64,000 nt of DNA from JAOUEA01 sp963821935 (GTDB lineage Bacteria > Actinomycetota > UBA4738 > HRBIN12): NCBI GenBank assembly GCA_963821935.1, contig CAWGFM010000005.1, positions 1,116,001 through 1,180,000 on the forward strand, in the 5' to 3' direction. The notes beneath the pieces were generated by a model. That model was not told the origin of the DNA. It ran no database searches and worked only from the letters and a program-made list of their open reading frames with translations. The first letter of the stretch is position 1. The number at the start of each line of letters is the position of its first letter. Positions 44,989-53,253 of this stretch are shown in pieces. Both the position numbers and the translations under genes were made by a program.

Positions 44989-46467
44989 ATGAACGTGCAC
45001 TCCGACCAGATACGGCCGATCAGGGTTGCGCTGATCGGGTACGGTCTCGCCGGAGCCGTGTTCCACGCTCCTCTCATCGCGGCGACGTCCGGCCTCTCGC
45101 TGACGTCGGTCGTGACGAGTGATCCCGAGCGCCAAGCCCGGGCTCGTCGAGAGTACCCCGAGGTTTCCGTCCTCTCGGACGTCGACACGCTCTGGGAGCG
45201 TTCGGCCGAGCACGACCTCGTCGTGGTCGCCACGCCGAACCGCTTCCACGGACCGTTGGCGTTGACTTCATTCGAGCACGAGTTACCGGCGGTGATCGAC
45301 AAGCCGATGGCTCCATCGGCCGAGGAAGGCCGCCGCCTCGTCGCGGCGGCCGAGGAGCGCGGTCTGTTCCTCACGGTCTTCCAGAACCGACGATGGGACG
45401 GCGACTTCCTCACGATCCGCAGGCTCCTGTCGGAGGATGCCCTGGGACCGATCGTCCGGTTCGAGTCCCGATTCGATCGCTGGCGACCGGCCGTGCGGGC
45501 TGACGCGTGGCGCGAGCGCGCAGATCCCGCGGACGCGGGCGGTCTGCTGTTCGATGTCGGGAGCCATCTGATCGACCAGGCCGTCGTGTTGTTCGGAGCT
45601 CCCTCGAGGATCTACGCAGAGGTCGATCGCCGACGTCCCGACGCCCAGATCGACGACGACGTCTTCGTTGCCCTGACTCACGACCACGGGATCCGCAGTC
45701 ATCTTTGGATGAGCGTTCTCGCCGCGAGCCCTGGTCCCAGGATCCGACTGCTCGGGGGGCGGGCTGCATACGAGAAGCACGGTCTCGATGTACAGGAGGA
45801 GCGGCTCGACAGCGGGATGCGGCCGACGGGCCCGGAATGGGGACGCGAGCCACCAGATCGGTGGGGCCGCCTGTCGACGGGCGACGAAGAGCGACCCATC
45901 GAAACCGAGCCAGGGGACTATCCCGCGTTCTATTCCGGTGTCGTGCGCTCGCTCACAACCGGCGAGCCGCCGCCCGTGGATCCACGGGGATCTGTTGCCG
46001 TGCTCGAGATCATGGAGGCAGCTCTCCGGAGCGCCCGCGAGGGAAGCATCACCAGATCGGTGACCCGGTCAGCTGCCGCGGGCCGATCGAGGGAGCTGCC
46101 CCGATGCTCCTGTGACCACCCCTTTTCTTGGTCGAGGGTGATTGAGACGACAACCTTTCGGGTTCACACTCCGACGTGCTCGATGTTGCCGTCAGGAAGG
46201 AGTCGGCGGGGAATGCATCACGGCTGGTTCCGTCGGAGAGAAACGCAAAGGAAAGGAATCGGGGATGAAGAAGTTGCTTCTCGTAGTCACCGCGCTCGGC
46301 TTGGTCGTGGGGCTCATGTCCACGGCGTCGGCGTCGCGTCACCGCTCACCGAAGCTCGTACTGGACAGTTGTTACCTGAACAACCCGGAGATCGGGTGGG
46401 TGCAAGGCAAGAGCTCACCGCTCGATGGGAACAACCAGGCGCTGTCCATTCGCACAGGCGTGGATGA
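44989..46467 (+). CDS. Gfo/Idh/MocA-family oxidoreductase 2
   Basis: The NAD(P)-binding N-terminus is RVALIGYGLAGAVFHAPLIA. VVVATPNRFHGPLAL, VIDKPMAPSAEEG (the EKP-like motif is DKP here) and DAGGLLFDVGSHLIDQAVVL follow. This is the YdgJ/scyllo-inositol-dehydrogenase-like branch. Family proteins end soon after VLEIMEAALRSAREG, near 46060. The open frame reads on to 46467 and overlaps the next gene's start, so a missed indel near the C-terminus is likely. Divergent from xylF; it may act on xylose or a related sugar. A GTG at 44962 is an alternative start. Confidence 0.82.
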   Translation: MNVHSDQIRPIRVALIGYGLAGAVFHAPLIAATSGLSLTSVVTSDPERQARARREYPEVSVLSDVDTLWERSAEHDLVVVATPNRFHGPLALTSFEHELPAVIDKPMAPSAEEGRRLVAAAEERGLFLTVFQNRRWDGDFLTIRRLLSEDALGPIVRFESRFDRWRPAVRADAWRERADPADAGGLLFDVGSHLIDQAVVLFGAPSRIYAEVDRRRPDAQIDDDVFVALTHDHGIRSHLWMSVLAASPGPRIRLLGGRAAYEKHGLDVQEERLDSGMRPTGPEWGREPPDRWGRLSTGDEERPIETEPGDYPAFYSGVVRSLTTGEPPPVDPRGSVAVLEIMEAALRSAREGSITRSVTRSAAAGRSRELPRCSCDHPFSWSRVIETTTFRVHTPTCSMLPSGRSRRGMHHGWFRRRETQRKGIGDEEVASRSHRARLGRGAHVHGVGVASPLTEARTGQLLPEQPGDRVGARQELTARWEQPGAVHSHRRG

Positions 46468-46990
46468 GTGCGCCTTCGCGTACCAGGAGCGGTGGGGCCT
46501 GGACGGCGGAGAGCTCGTCACCAGGGTGAAGAACCTGTCGTTCGACTTCCTCGACGCGCCGGACGGCTACGTCAACGCGGGAGCACCACGGTTCAGCGTC
46601 GACATCGACGTGAACAACGACGGACTGTTCATCCAGGACCCGATGGATGCCCTGCCTGACGACGTCTCCGCCTTCCTTGCGGCGTTCCACTGCGAGGCGC
46701 CATTGACCGAAGGCTGGGCGCGTGCCGACTTCACGGGTCGCAAGGCCCCCGGGTGCACCATCTTCGTCGGCGCAGAGACCTTCACCTCGGACGGGACGAA
46801 CTCGGCGTGGAAGAACCTCGCGACGGCCCATCCGACGTGGGAAGTGTGGCAGGCTCCGTACATCATCGTGGACGAGATGACGGCCGGTACGCCGGCAGGC
46901 CGCGTGCTGGTGGACCGGATCGCCATCCAGAACCGGATGCAGAGTGCCCAGAACGTGGTGCGTTGGTGTCGGTTCGAATCCAGCTGTTGA
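46265..46990 (+). CDS. Secreted protein of unknown function
   Basis: The 241-residue precursor has a classical signal peptide (MKKLLLVVTALGLVVGLMST ending ASAS). The start follows AAGGAAAGGAA. The mature part has paired cysteines (SCYLNN, DECAF, HCEAP, GCTIF, WCRFESSC), suggesting disulfides outside the cell, and Asp-rich strands (RFSVDIDVNNDGLFIQDP). I do not recognise a family. A perfect hairpin terminator follows. Confidence 0.72.
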   Translation: MKKLLLVVTALGLVVGLMSTASASRHRSPKLVLDSCYLNNPEIGWVQGKSSPLDGNNQALSIRTGVDECAFAYQERWGLDGGELVTRVKNLSFDFLDAPDGYVNAGAPRFSVDIDVNNDGLFIQDPMDALPDDVSAFLAAFHCEAPLTEGWARADFTGRKAPGCTIFVGAETFTSDGTNSAWKNLATAHPTWEVWQAPYIIVDEMTAGTPAGRVLVDRIAIQNRMQSAQNVVRWCRFESSC

Positions 46991-47017
46991 GTCCCAGGTT
47001 CCAGGTCTGAGCTCCTC

Positions 47018-47054
47018 GATGATTCCCCGGTGCGTCACGCACCGGGGAATCATC
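47018..47054. terminator. Perfect 16-bp hairpin between convergent genes
   Basis: GATGATTCCCCGGTGC pairs without mismatch with GCACCGGGGAATCATC around a 5-nt GTCAC loop. It can serve both strands. No T-run is present. Confidence 0.7.
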
Positions 47055-47079
47055 ACGCATGGAGCTCGCCCGAGTTGGA

Positions 47080-47736
47080 TCAGCTCTTGATGCGACCCGT
47101 TTCGTAGGCCCACATGGCGATCTCGACGCGGTTTCGGGCGCCGAGCTTGGCCATGAGGCTGGCTAGGTGGGTCTTGACGGTGCTGAGGCTGATGTGGAGT
47201 TCGTCTCCGATCTCGGAGTTGGTCCGACCGTGGGCCACCGTGAGCAGGACCTCTTCTTCGCGCTCGGTCAGCGGTTCGATGGGCTGAGCCGGTGGAGTCC
47301 CCAAACCTCCGTCGGAGAACGTAGCGAGGAGTCGCGCCGTCACGCTCGGAGCGATCAGCGCGTCACCGTTGGCCGCCGCGTGGATCGCCTGGACCAGCAG
47401 GTCGGGGCCGGCATCCTTTGGCAGGAAGCCCCGGGCGCCTGCCTTGAGCGCGGCGTGCACGTACTCGTCGAGATCGAACGTGGTGATGATCACGACGGCC
47501 AATGGGTCATCGACGTCGGGTCCGGCGAGTTCTCGCGTGGCTTCGATGCCATCGAGGTCGGGCATGCGGATGTCGAACAGGCACACGTCGGGTCGTAGTT
47601 CGCGGGCGAGAGAGACCGCTTCGCGCCCGTCCGCAGCCTCCCCGATCACTTCGATGTCGGGCTGGGCGTTGAGGATCATCGTGAGCCCCGCGCGGATGAT
47701 GGCTTGATCATCGGCGACGATCACACGGATGGTCAT
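47080..47736 (-). CDS. NarL/LuxR-family response regulator
   Basis: The 218-residue regulator has a receiver domain (VIVADDQAIIRAGL; phospho-Asp in VCLFDIRMPDLDG; Lys in GFLPKDAG). The C-terminal LuxR helix-turn-helix reads LTEREEEVLLTVAHGRTNSE and HISLSTVKTHLASLMAKLGA. The ATG overlaps the kinase stop by 4 nt. It may control the divergent MMPL exporter. Confidence 0.94.
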   Translation of the reverse strand: MTIRVIVADDQAIIRAGLTMILNAQPDIEVIGEAADGREAVSLARELRPDVCLFDIRMPDLDGIEATRELAGPDVDDPLAVVIITTFDLDEYVHAALKAGARGFLPKDAGPDLLVQAIHAAANGDALIAPSVTARLLATFSDGGLGTPPAQPIEPLTEREEEVLLTVAHGRTNSEIGDELHISLSTVKTHLASLMAKLGARNRVEIAMWAYETGRIKS

Positions 47737-48878
47737 CTGGTGTTGCCGTTCCTGGGCAGCACGGCATCGACCGTCCATCCGCGGCCAGGATCCGGACCGG
47801 CCGTCAGGGTGCCGCCGAGGAGCTTGGCTCGCTCGGCCATGCCGGCGATCCCGTAGCCCGGGGGCGGTCTGTCGCTGGGGCCGGCTTCTCCGTCGTCGCT
47901 GACGGTCAGGTGCACACTTCGGTCGTCGCCGAAGACCCTGACGTCGATGCGGGTTGCGTGGCGGGCATGTCGTACCGCGTTCGTGATCGATTCCTGGGCG
48001 AGACGATAGATCGCGGCCTCGACCGATGGCCTGAGTTCGTCGAGGCCGCCCGCGAGCGTGACATCCACACGCGGCGAGTCACCGGCGCTGCGGGCGAGCC
48101 GGTCGATGTCGGCCACGCCTCGCTGAGGGGCGAGATCGGCCTTCTCGGTATCGCGTAGGGCGCCGACCATGATGCGCATCTCGGCGAGCGTACGCGAGGC
48201 CTCCTCTTCGATGACCTCGAGAGCGTCCACAGCCGCAGACGGATGGGATGCAGCAACGACCTGGCCGGCCTGAGCCCGGACCGCGATGGCCGAGACGTGG
48301 TGGGCAACGGTGTCGTGCAGCTCGCGCGCCAGTTGCTCTCGCTCTCGAAGCTTGACCTGGTCGATCTCTCGGAGCCAGGAGGCAGTCCGATAGCGGACGG
48401 AGGCGCCGAGGGCCGCGGGGAACAGCAAGAACGCCATCCCGAACACCGCCTCGAACACGTCGGTGAAATCGGCGGCGATGCCGAGGCAACCCGCGGTCAC
48501 GATGATCGCCAGTCCGATCACGGCCTCCCGACCGCTCCCCCACCGAAAGAGTGAATACGGGAACAGGAGGACGAATCCGTTCGCATAGAGCCCCACCGGC
48601 CCGACGCCGTCGATGAGGGCGGCGATATCGACCGCGATCACGGCACCGAACGCCACCGCCACCGCGGCGAGGGGGTGCGTGCGCCTCCACAAGATCGGGA
48701 ACAGCAGCCCGAGCGCGAGCAGGAGCGAGATCGCCGGCCAGACCACGTCATCGCGAAGGCTGGCTTCGAGCACAGCCATCGGCACCAGCACACCGACGAG
48801 CACCCAGTCCAGCCAGACCCGCGCGGGCGGATCCGGCGCACGGGGTTCAGCCCACAGCGATCGGACGGCGTTCCTCAC
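47733..48878 (-). CDS. NarL-type sensor histidine kinase
   Basis: This 381-residue kinase has four to five N-terminal helices without a large extracytoplasmic loop. The HisKA_3 box follows (REQLARELHDTVAHHVSAIA, phospho-His about residue 189), with a C-terminal HATPase domain (TNAVRHARHATRID, VSDDGEAG and GYGIAGMAERAKLLGGTL). The signal is probably sensed in the membrane. The GTG start lies 10 nt from a TACGCT -10 box. Confidence 0.93.
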   Translation of the reverse strand: MRNAVRSLWAEPRAPDPPARVWLDWVLVGVLVPMAVLEASLRDDVVWPAISLLLALGLLFPILWRRTHPLAAVAVAFGAVIAVDIAALIDGVGPVGLYANGFVLLFPYSLFRWGSGREAVIGLAIIVTAGCLGIAADFTDVFEAVFGMAFLLFPAALGASVRYRTASWLREIDQVKLREREQLARELHDTVAHHVSAIAVRAQAGQVVAASHPSAAVDALEVIEEEASRTLAEMRIMVGALRDTEKADLAPQRGVADIDRLARSAGDSPRVDVTLAGGLDELRPSVEAAIYRLAQESITNAVRHARHATRIDVRVFGDDRSVHLTVSDDGEAGPSDRPPPGYGIAGMAERAKLLGGTLTAGPDPGRGWTVDAVLPRNGNTR

Positions 48879-48908
48879 GATGACTCCAGCGTAGAGAACG
48901 TGATCGGA

Positions 48909-48954
48909 CGGCGTATCGACCGAAAGTACAGGCGATGCCTCAGCCGATACGCCG
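48909..48954. promoter_or_regulatory. 10-bp inverted repeat between kinase and exporter genes
   Basis: CGGCGTATCG (48909-48918) and CGATACGCCG (48945-48954) are perfect complements separated by 26 bases, in the 168-nt divergent gap. The site could bind the adjacent LuxR-type regulator. A weaker GTGGCA/TGCCAC pair lies at 48980-49012. Confidence 0.4.
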
Positions 48955-49046
48955 GCTCACATCCGACCACCCGACCGATGTGGCACCCCGCTCGGCCCCG
49001 GCAGGATGCCACCCACGAGGAACGCTGAGTCCAGGAGGAACCTTCG

Positions 49047-51311
49047 ATGTCACATGCTCTGTACCGGATGGGTCGGTTCGCCGCCCGCAGTCCGTGGATG
49101 GTCATCGGCGCGTGGCTGGTCGTGTCCGTGGTCGTGATCGCAGCGTCTGGAGCATTCGGTCGCGAGCTCGAGGCCGAGGGCTCGGTGCCGGGGCTCGACT
49201 CTCAAGAAGCGGTCGACCTGCTGTCTGCCGCCGAGTCGGATACGGCCGGACTGACCGCCCAGATGGTCATGACGCCGCTCGACGACGATGTGACCTTCTT
49301 CGAGTCGGCCGATGCCCGGGCTGCTCTTTCTGAGGTGCAGGCCGAGGTTGCCAGGCTGCCCCATGTGTTGGGAACGAGCGATCCGGCTGGTGCGCTGGCA
49401 GCGGAACCCGAGGCGGCCGCCACGAGTGGCTCGGTTTCCTCCGACGGTCGGATCGCCCTCATCCGCGTCCAGTACCCGGTGATCGAGGAGCTGAGCGTGG
49501 GTGATCTGGAGAACCTGAAGGAGTTCGTCGTCGAGGCGCGAGAGGGTTCGCCGCTGCAGATCGAGATTGGCGGGGACCTCTTCGCCTCGTTCGAAGAGGC
49601 GTCTTCCGGTAGCGAGATGATCGGTGTGATCGCCGCCGTCATCATCCTGCTCCTGGCGTTCGGCTCGCTCATCGCCATGGGCCTTCCCCTGGGGATGGCG
49701 CTCTTCGGCCTGGCCATCGGCATCACCTCGATGTCGCTCATCACCTACCTGGTCGATATCCCCAGCTTCGCTCCTCAGATGGCCAGCATGATCGGCCTCG
49801 CTGTGGGTATCGACTACGCCCTGTTCCTCGTCACCCGGTACCGCGAGTTCTTGGCTCGCGGGATGACCGTCGAAGAGTCGGTCGGCCGCGCGGTCGCCAC
49901 TGCCGGTCAGGCGGTGATCTTCGCGGGCGGCACCGTCGTCATCGCGATCCTCGGTTTGGCCGTCGCCGGCGTTCCGTTCATGACCGCCGCCGGCATCGCC
50001 ACATCGGTCATCGTGCTGATCATGGTGGTCGCCTCGGTCACCCTGCTTCCCGCGTTCCTGGGCCTCGTCGGGCACTGGATCAACCGCCTCGGGCTCCGAC
50101 GGAAGGAAGCGAAGGATGCCCGAACGGTGGGCTCGGCCTGGCAACGCTGGGGTGAGCACGTGTCCGGGCACGCCTGGCCCTATGCCATCGGCGTGACGAT
50201 CCTCCTTCTGGCGCTGACAGCGCCGGTGCTGGGTCTTCGATTGGGCTTCCCCGACGCGGGCACGCTGCCCGAGACCCGTACCGAGCGTCGGGCCTACGAT
50301 CTCGTGGCCGAGGGTTTCGGTCCCGGGATCAACGGTCCGCTGATCATCGCCGTCGATATCTCGCAGGACTCGAGCGTGATTGAGCCACTGCGCGCCGCCA
50401 TCATGGCCGACGAAGCGATCGCCACCGTTGCGCCCCCCGAGGTGAACGCCGAGGAAGGCGTGGCGACCCTACTTGCGTTCCCGACCACGGCGCCTCAGGA
50501 CGATGCCACCCTCGACACGATCCAGCGTCTCCGCGCGGAGGTGTTCCCGACGGTGCTGAGCGGGAGCCCCGCTCGGGCCCACGTCGGTGGCTCGACGGCG
50601 AGCTTCGCCGACATCGGCGACCGGGTCACCGATCGATTGCCGCTGTTCATCGTTGCGGTGATCTTGCTGTCGGTCATGCTGCTGACCCTGGTGTTCCGAT
50701 CGGTTCTCGTGCCTCTGAAGGCTGCCGTGCTGAACCTCCTGAGCATCGGCGCCGCGTATGGCGTGCTGGTCATGGTCTTCCAGTGGGGGTGGGGTATCAG
50801 CATCGTCGGTCTGGACTCGACCGTGCCGATCGTCTCGTTCATCCCCTTGTTCATGTTCGCGGTCCTGTTCGGTCTCTCGATGGACTACGAGGTATTCCTG
50901 CTTTCCCGAGTGCGTGAGGAGTACCTGGTGACGGGCGACAACGACACGGCGGTGATCCACGGCATCGCCAGCACGGCCCGAGTGATCACGTCTGCCGCCC
51001 TGATCATGATCTGCGTGTTCGTTGGATTCGTCCTCGGCGAGGACCCGGCGATCAAGATGGTGGGTCTCGGGCTGGCCACGGCCATCTTCGTCGACGCCAC
51101 GATCGTGCGCATGGTCTTGGTACCCGCCGCGATGAAGCTCATGGGCGACGCCAACTGGTGGATGCCAGGCTGGCTCGATCGCCTGCTGCCAACGATCGAC
51201 ATCGAGGGCGAAGCTGCTCTCCCGACGCCGGAGTTGGAGTCTCCTGTCGTTCCCGAGCGCATCGGGCCCGAGCACGAACTCGTCCCCGTCGGCGCACCCC
51301 AGATGCCTTGA
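49047..51311 (+). CDS. MMPL-family RND exporter
   Basis: The 754-residue protein has two repeats, each with one helix, a large outer loop, then five helices. Characteristic segments are MIGLAVGIDYALFLVTRYRE and FGLSMDYEVFLLSRVREEY; the Asp-Tyr pairs serve proton coupling. Related proteins export lipids, siderophores or drugs. The start follows CAGGAGGAA. It is divergent from a two-component system that probably regulates it. Confidence 0.92.
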   Translation: MSHALYRMGRFAARSPWMVIGAWLVVSVVVIAASGAFGRELEAEGSVPGLDSQEAVDLLSAAESDTAGLTAQMVMTPLDDDVTFFESADARAALSEVQAEVARLPHVLGTSDPAGALAAEPEAAATSGSVSSDGRIALIRVQYPVIEELSVGDLENLKEFVVEAREGSPLQIEIGGDLFASFEEASSGSEMIGVIAAVIILLLAFGSLIAMGLPLGMALFGLAIGITSMSLITYLVDIPSFAPQMASMIGLAVGIDYALFLVTRYREFLARGMTVEESVGRAVATAGQAVIFAGGTVVIAILGLAVAGVPFMTAAGIATSVIVLIMVVASVTLLPAFLGLVGHWINRLGLRRKEAKDARTVGSAWQRWGEHVSGHAWPYAIGVTILLLALTAPVLGLRLGFPDAGTLPETRTERRAYDLVAEGFGPGINGPLIIAVDISQDSSVIEPLRAAIMADEAIATVAPPEVNAEEGVATLLAFPTTAPQDDATLDTIQRLRAEVFPTVLSGSPARAHVGGSTASFADIGDRVTDRLPLFIVAVILLSVMLLTLVFRSVLVPLKAAVLNLLSIGAAYGVLVMVFQWGWGISIVGLDSTVPIVSFIPLFMFAVLFGLSMDYEVFLLSRVREEYLVTGDNDTAVIHGIASTARVITSAALIMICVFVGFVLGEDPAIKMVGLGLATAIFVDATIVRMVLVPAAMKLMGDANWWMPGWLDRLLPTIDIEGEAALPTPELESPVVPERIGPEHELVPVGAPQMP

Positions 51312-51317
51312 CACGGG

Positions 51318-51323
51318 TACGAT
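51318..51323 (+). promoter_or_regulatory. -10 box of ferredoxin gene
   Basis: TACGAT ends 7 nt before the ATG at 51330; leaderless start predicted. Confidence 0.45.
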
Positions 51324-51329
51324 GCCTGC

Positions 51330-51656
51330 ATGACCTACGTCATCGCGGAACCGTGCATCGATGTGAAGGACCGGGCGTGCGTCGATGAGTGTCCCGTCGA
51401 CTGCATCTATGAGGGCCCTCGGATGCTCTACATCCAGCCGGACGAGTGCATCGACTGCGCCGCGTGTGAGCCGGTGTGCCCGGTGACGGCGATCTTCACA
51501 GACGACGACATCCCCACCGAGTGGAAGCCGTTCACGGCGATCAACGCCGAGTTCTTCAACGAGTCCGTGACAGGGCTCGGCGAGCCGGGCGGCGCCGCCC
51601 AGGTCGACGATGCCACGGTCGATCACCCGACGGTCGCGAGCTGGGAGACCGTCTAG
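51330..51656 (+). CDS. fdxA: FdxA-type seven-iron ferredoxin
   Basis: The 108-residue protein has cysteines at 9, 17, 21 and 25, then 40, 43, 46 and 50 (CIDCAACEPVCPVTAIF). The wide C9-x7-C17 spacing and the C-terminal extension are those of actinobacterial 3Fe-4S/4Fe-4S ferredoxins. It carries low-potential electrons in the cytosol; partner unknown. It converges on the next gene with a 6-nt gap. Confidence 0.92.
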   Translation: MTYVIAEPCIDVKDRACVDECPVDCIYEGPRMLYIQPDECIDCAACEPVCPVTAIFTDDDIPTEWKPFTAINAEFFNESVTGLGEPGGAAQVDDATVDHPTVASWETV

Positions 51657-51662
51657 CCGCGG

Positions 51663-52079
51663 TCAGATCGCGCGCATGCGATTGTTGCGCGCGTTGTGCT
51701 CCACTTCGGCCAGACCCATGGCCTCGAGCACCGGCGGCACGTAGTTGCCGAACCGGCCCCGCAAACCCTTCTTCAAGCCGTACCAGCCGCCGACCGGGTT
51801 GTCGGGATCGCGAGCCCAGGCCTCGACCGTGCCGTCCTTGGCCGGCTTCTGCTCGTCGGCGTTGCCCAACGGCACCCAGTCGCCACGCTCGAGGAGCATC
51901 GCGTGCAGGTCGTCGATCGCGCTCAGGTGGTAGCGCAGCTGGGTCGAACCCACGGTGCAGATCAAGGCCGGCGGATCGGCCTCGGGGTCGCGATACATCT
52001 GGAACTCCGACTGCAGGCTCGGCGTCTGCAGGACCCACGGATCGTCGGACGTGCCGCTTCCTCTCCCTTGTGCTCCCAT
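51663..52079 (-). CDS. Conserved uncharacterised protein
   Basis: This 138-residue soluble protein contains GTSDDPWVLQTPSLQSEFQM, PPALICTVGSTQLRYHLSAI, LHAMLLERGDWVPLGNADEQ, PVGGWYGLKKGLRGRFG and EHNARNNRMRAI. The blocks are strongly conserved in actinobacterial proteins as I recall them, but no function is assigned. The ATG at 52079 was chosen because similar proteins start MGxxGxGT. It is divergent from tal. Confidence 0.75.
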   Translation of the reverse strand: MGAQGRGSGTSDDPWVLQTPSLQSEFQMYRDPEADPPALICTVGSTQLRYHLSAIDDLHAMLLERGDWVPLGNADEQKPAKDGTVEAWARDPDNPVGGWYGLKKGLRGRFGNYVPPVLEAMGLAEVEHNARNNRMRAI

Positions 52080-52143
52080 CCTCCTACCGTAGTCGTTTCT
52101 CCACGACGGTTCAGGTGCGCGTGGTTCGCTCGACGTGGGTAGT

Positions 52144-52175
52144 CTCCGTGGTCTGGGCCGATCCAGACCACGGAG
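52144..52175 (+). promoter_or_regulatory. Hairpin covering the tal ribosome-binding site
   Basis: CTCCGTGGTCTGG and CCAGACCACGGAG form a perfect 13-bp stem with a 6-nt GCCGAT loop. The 3' arm contains most of GGAGG, the Shine-Dalgarno of tal, 10 nt before its ATG. A TAGTCT -10 box at 52139-52144 would place the hairpin at the very 5' end of the mRNA. Confidence 0.55.
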
Positions 52176-52185
52176 GTACCCGTCG

Positions 52186-53253
52186 ATGAACGCAACCCGG
52201 TCGCTCCATGAAGCGGGCCAGAGCCTGTGGCTCGACAACATCACCCGACAGATGATCGACAGCGGTGAGCTGCAGCGCTACCTCACCGACTACACGATCA
52301 CCGGGCTCACCTCCAATCCATCGATCTTCGACAAGGCGATCGGCTCGGGCGCCTACGACGAGGCCATCCAGCAGAAGGCAGCTGCGGGGCTGCGAGGGGA
52401 GGAGCTGTTCTTCGAGCTCGCGATCGAGGACCTGCAGCGGGCCTCGGACATCTTCCGGCCGATCCACGACACCACCGACGGTGTGGATGGATGGGTCTCG
52501 CTCGAGGTCTCGCCCACGCTGGCGTACGACACCGAGGCCACCATCCGCCTGGCGAAGTCGCTGCACGCCCGAGCATCGCGACCTAACCTGCTCATCAAGA
52601 TCCCGGGAACGCCACAGGGCCTGCCGGCGATCGAGGAGTGCATCGCCGCCGGGGTGCCCGTCAACGTGACCTTGTTGTTCTCCGACGACCAGTACCTCGC
52701 CGCGGCGAACGCCTACCTGAACGGCGTCGAACGGCGGCACGAGCAGGGCCTGGACCCCGCGGTGGGCTCGGTGGCATCGCTGTTCATGTCGAGGTGGGAC
52801 GCCGCCGTGGCCGACGACGTGGACGACGACCTGAAGAACCGGCTTGCGCTGGCCGTGGGCATGAAGACCTATGCGGCGTACCGAGCGCTCATGGAGTCCG
52901 ATCGCTTCCAGCGGGTCGCGAACTCAGGAGCCCGCATGCAACGCCTGCTGTGGGCGAGCACCAGTACCAAGGACCCTGCTGCCTCAGACACCCTCTACGT
53001 CCATGGCCTCGGCGCGCCGTTCACGGTGAACACGATGCCGGATGCCACGTTGAAGGCCTTCGCCGATCACGGCGAGGTCGGCGACCCCCTTCCGGCCGAT
53101 GGCGGCGACGCCGACGAGGTGCTGGCCCGGTTCGCCGCAGCCGGCGTGAAGGTGGAGGATCTGGCCACGGAGCTGCAGACCAAGGGCGCCCAGTCGTTCG
53201 TGGACAGCTGGAACGAACTCCTCGCCGTGATCGAGAAGGCGAGCGCTACGTGA
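52186..53253 (+). CDS. tal: Transaldolase
   Basis: Tal transfers the dihydroxyacetone unit between sedoheptulose-7-phosphate and glyceraldehyde-3-phosphate. The 355-residue protein is the actinobacterial type: TSNPSIFDKAIGSGAYDEAI, the Schiff-base Lys in NLLIKIPGTPQGLPAIEECI, and VNVTLLFSDDQY. The ATG at 52186 follows GGAGG. pgi overlaps by 4 nt, making tal-pgi-glk one operon. Confidence 0.95.
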   Translation: MNATRSLHEAGQSLWLDNITRQMIDSGELQRYLTDYTITGLTSNPSIFDKAIGSGAYDEAIQQKAAAGLRGEELFFELAIEDLQRASDIFRPIHDTTDGVDGWVSLEVSPTLAYDTEATIRLAKSLHARASRPNLLIKIPGTPQGLPAIEECIAAGVPVNVTLLFSDDQYLAAANAYLNGVERRHEQGLDPAVGSVASLFMSRWDAAVADDVDDDLKNRLALAVGMKTYAAYRALMESDRFQRVANSGARMQRLLWASTSTKDPAASDTLYVHGLGAPFTVNTMPDATLKAFADHGEVGDPLPADGGDADEVLARFAAAGVKVEDLATELQTKGAQSFVDSWNELLAVIEKASAT

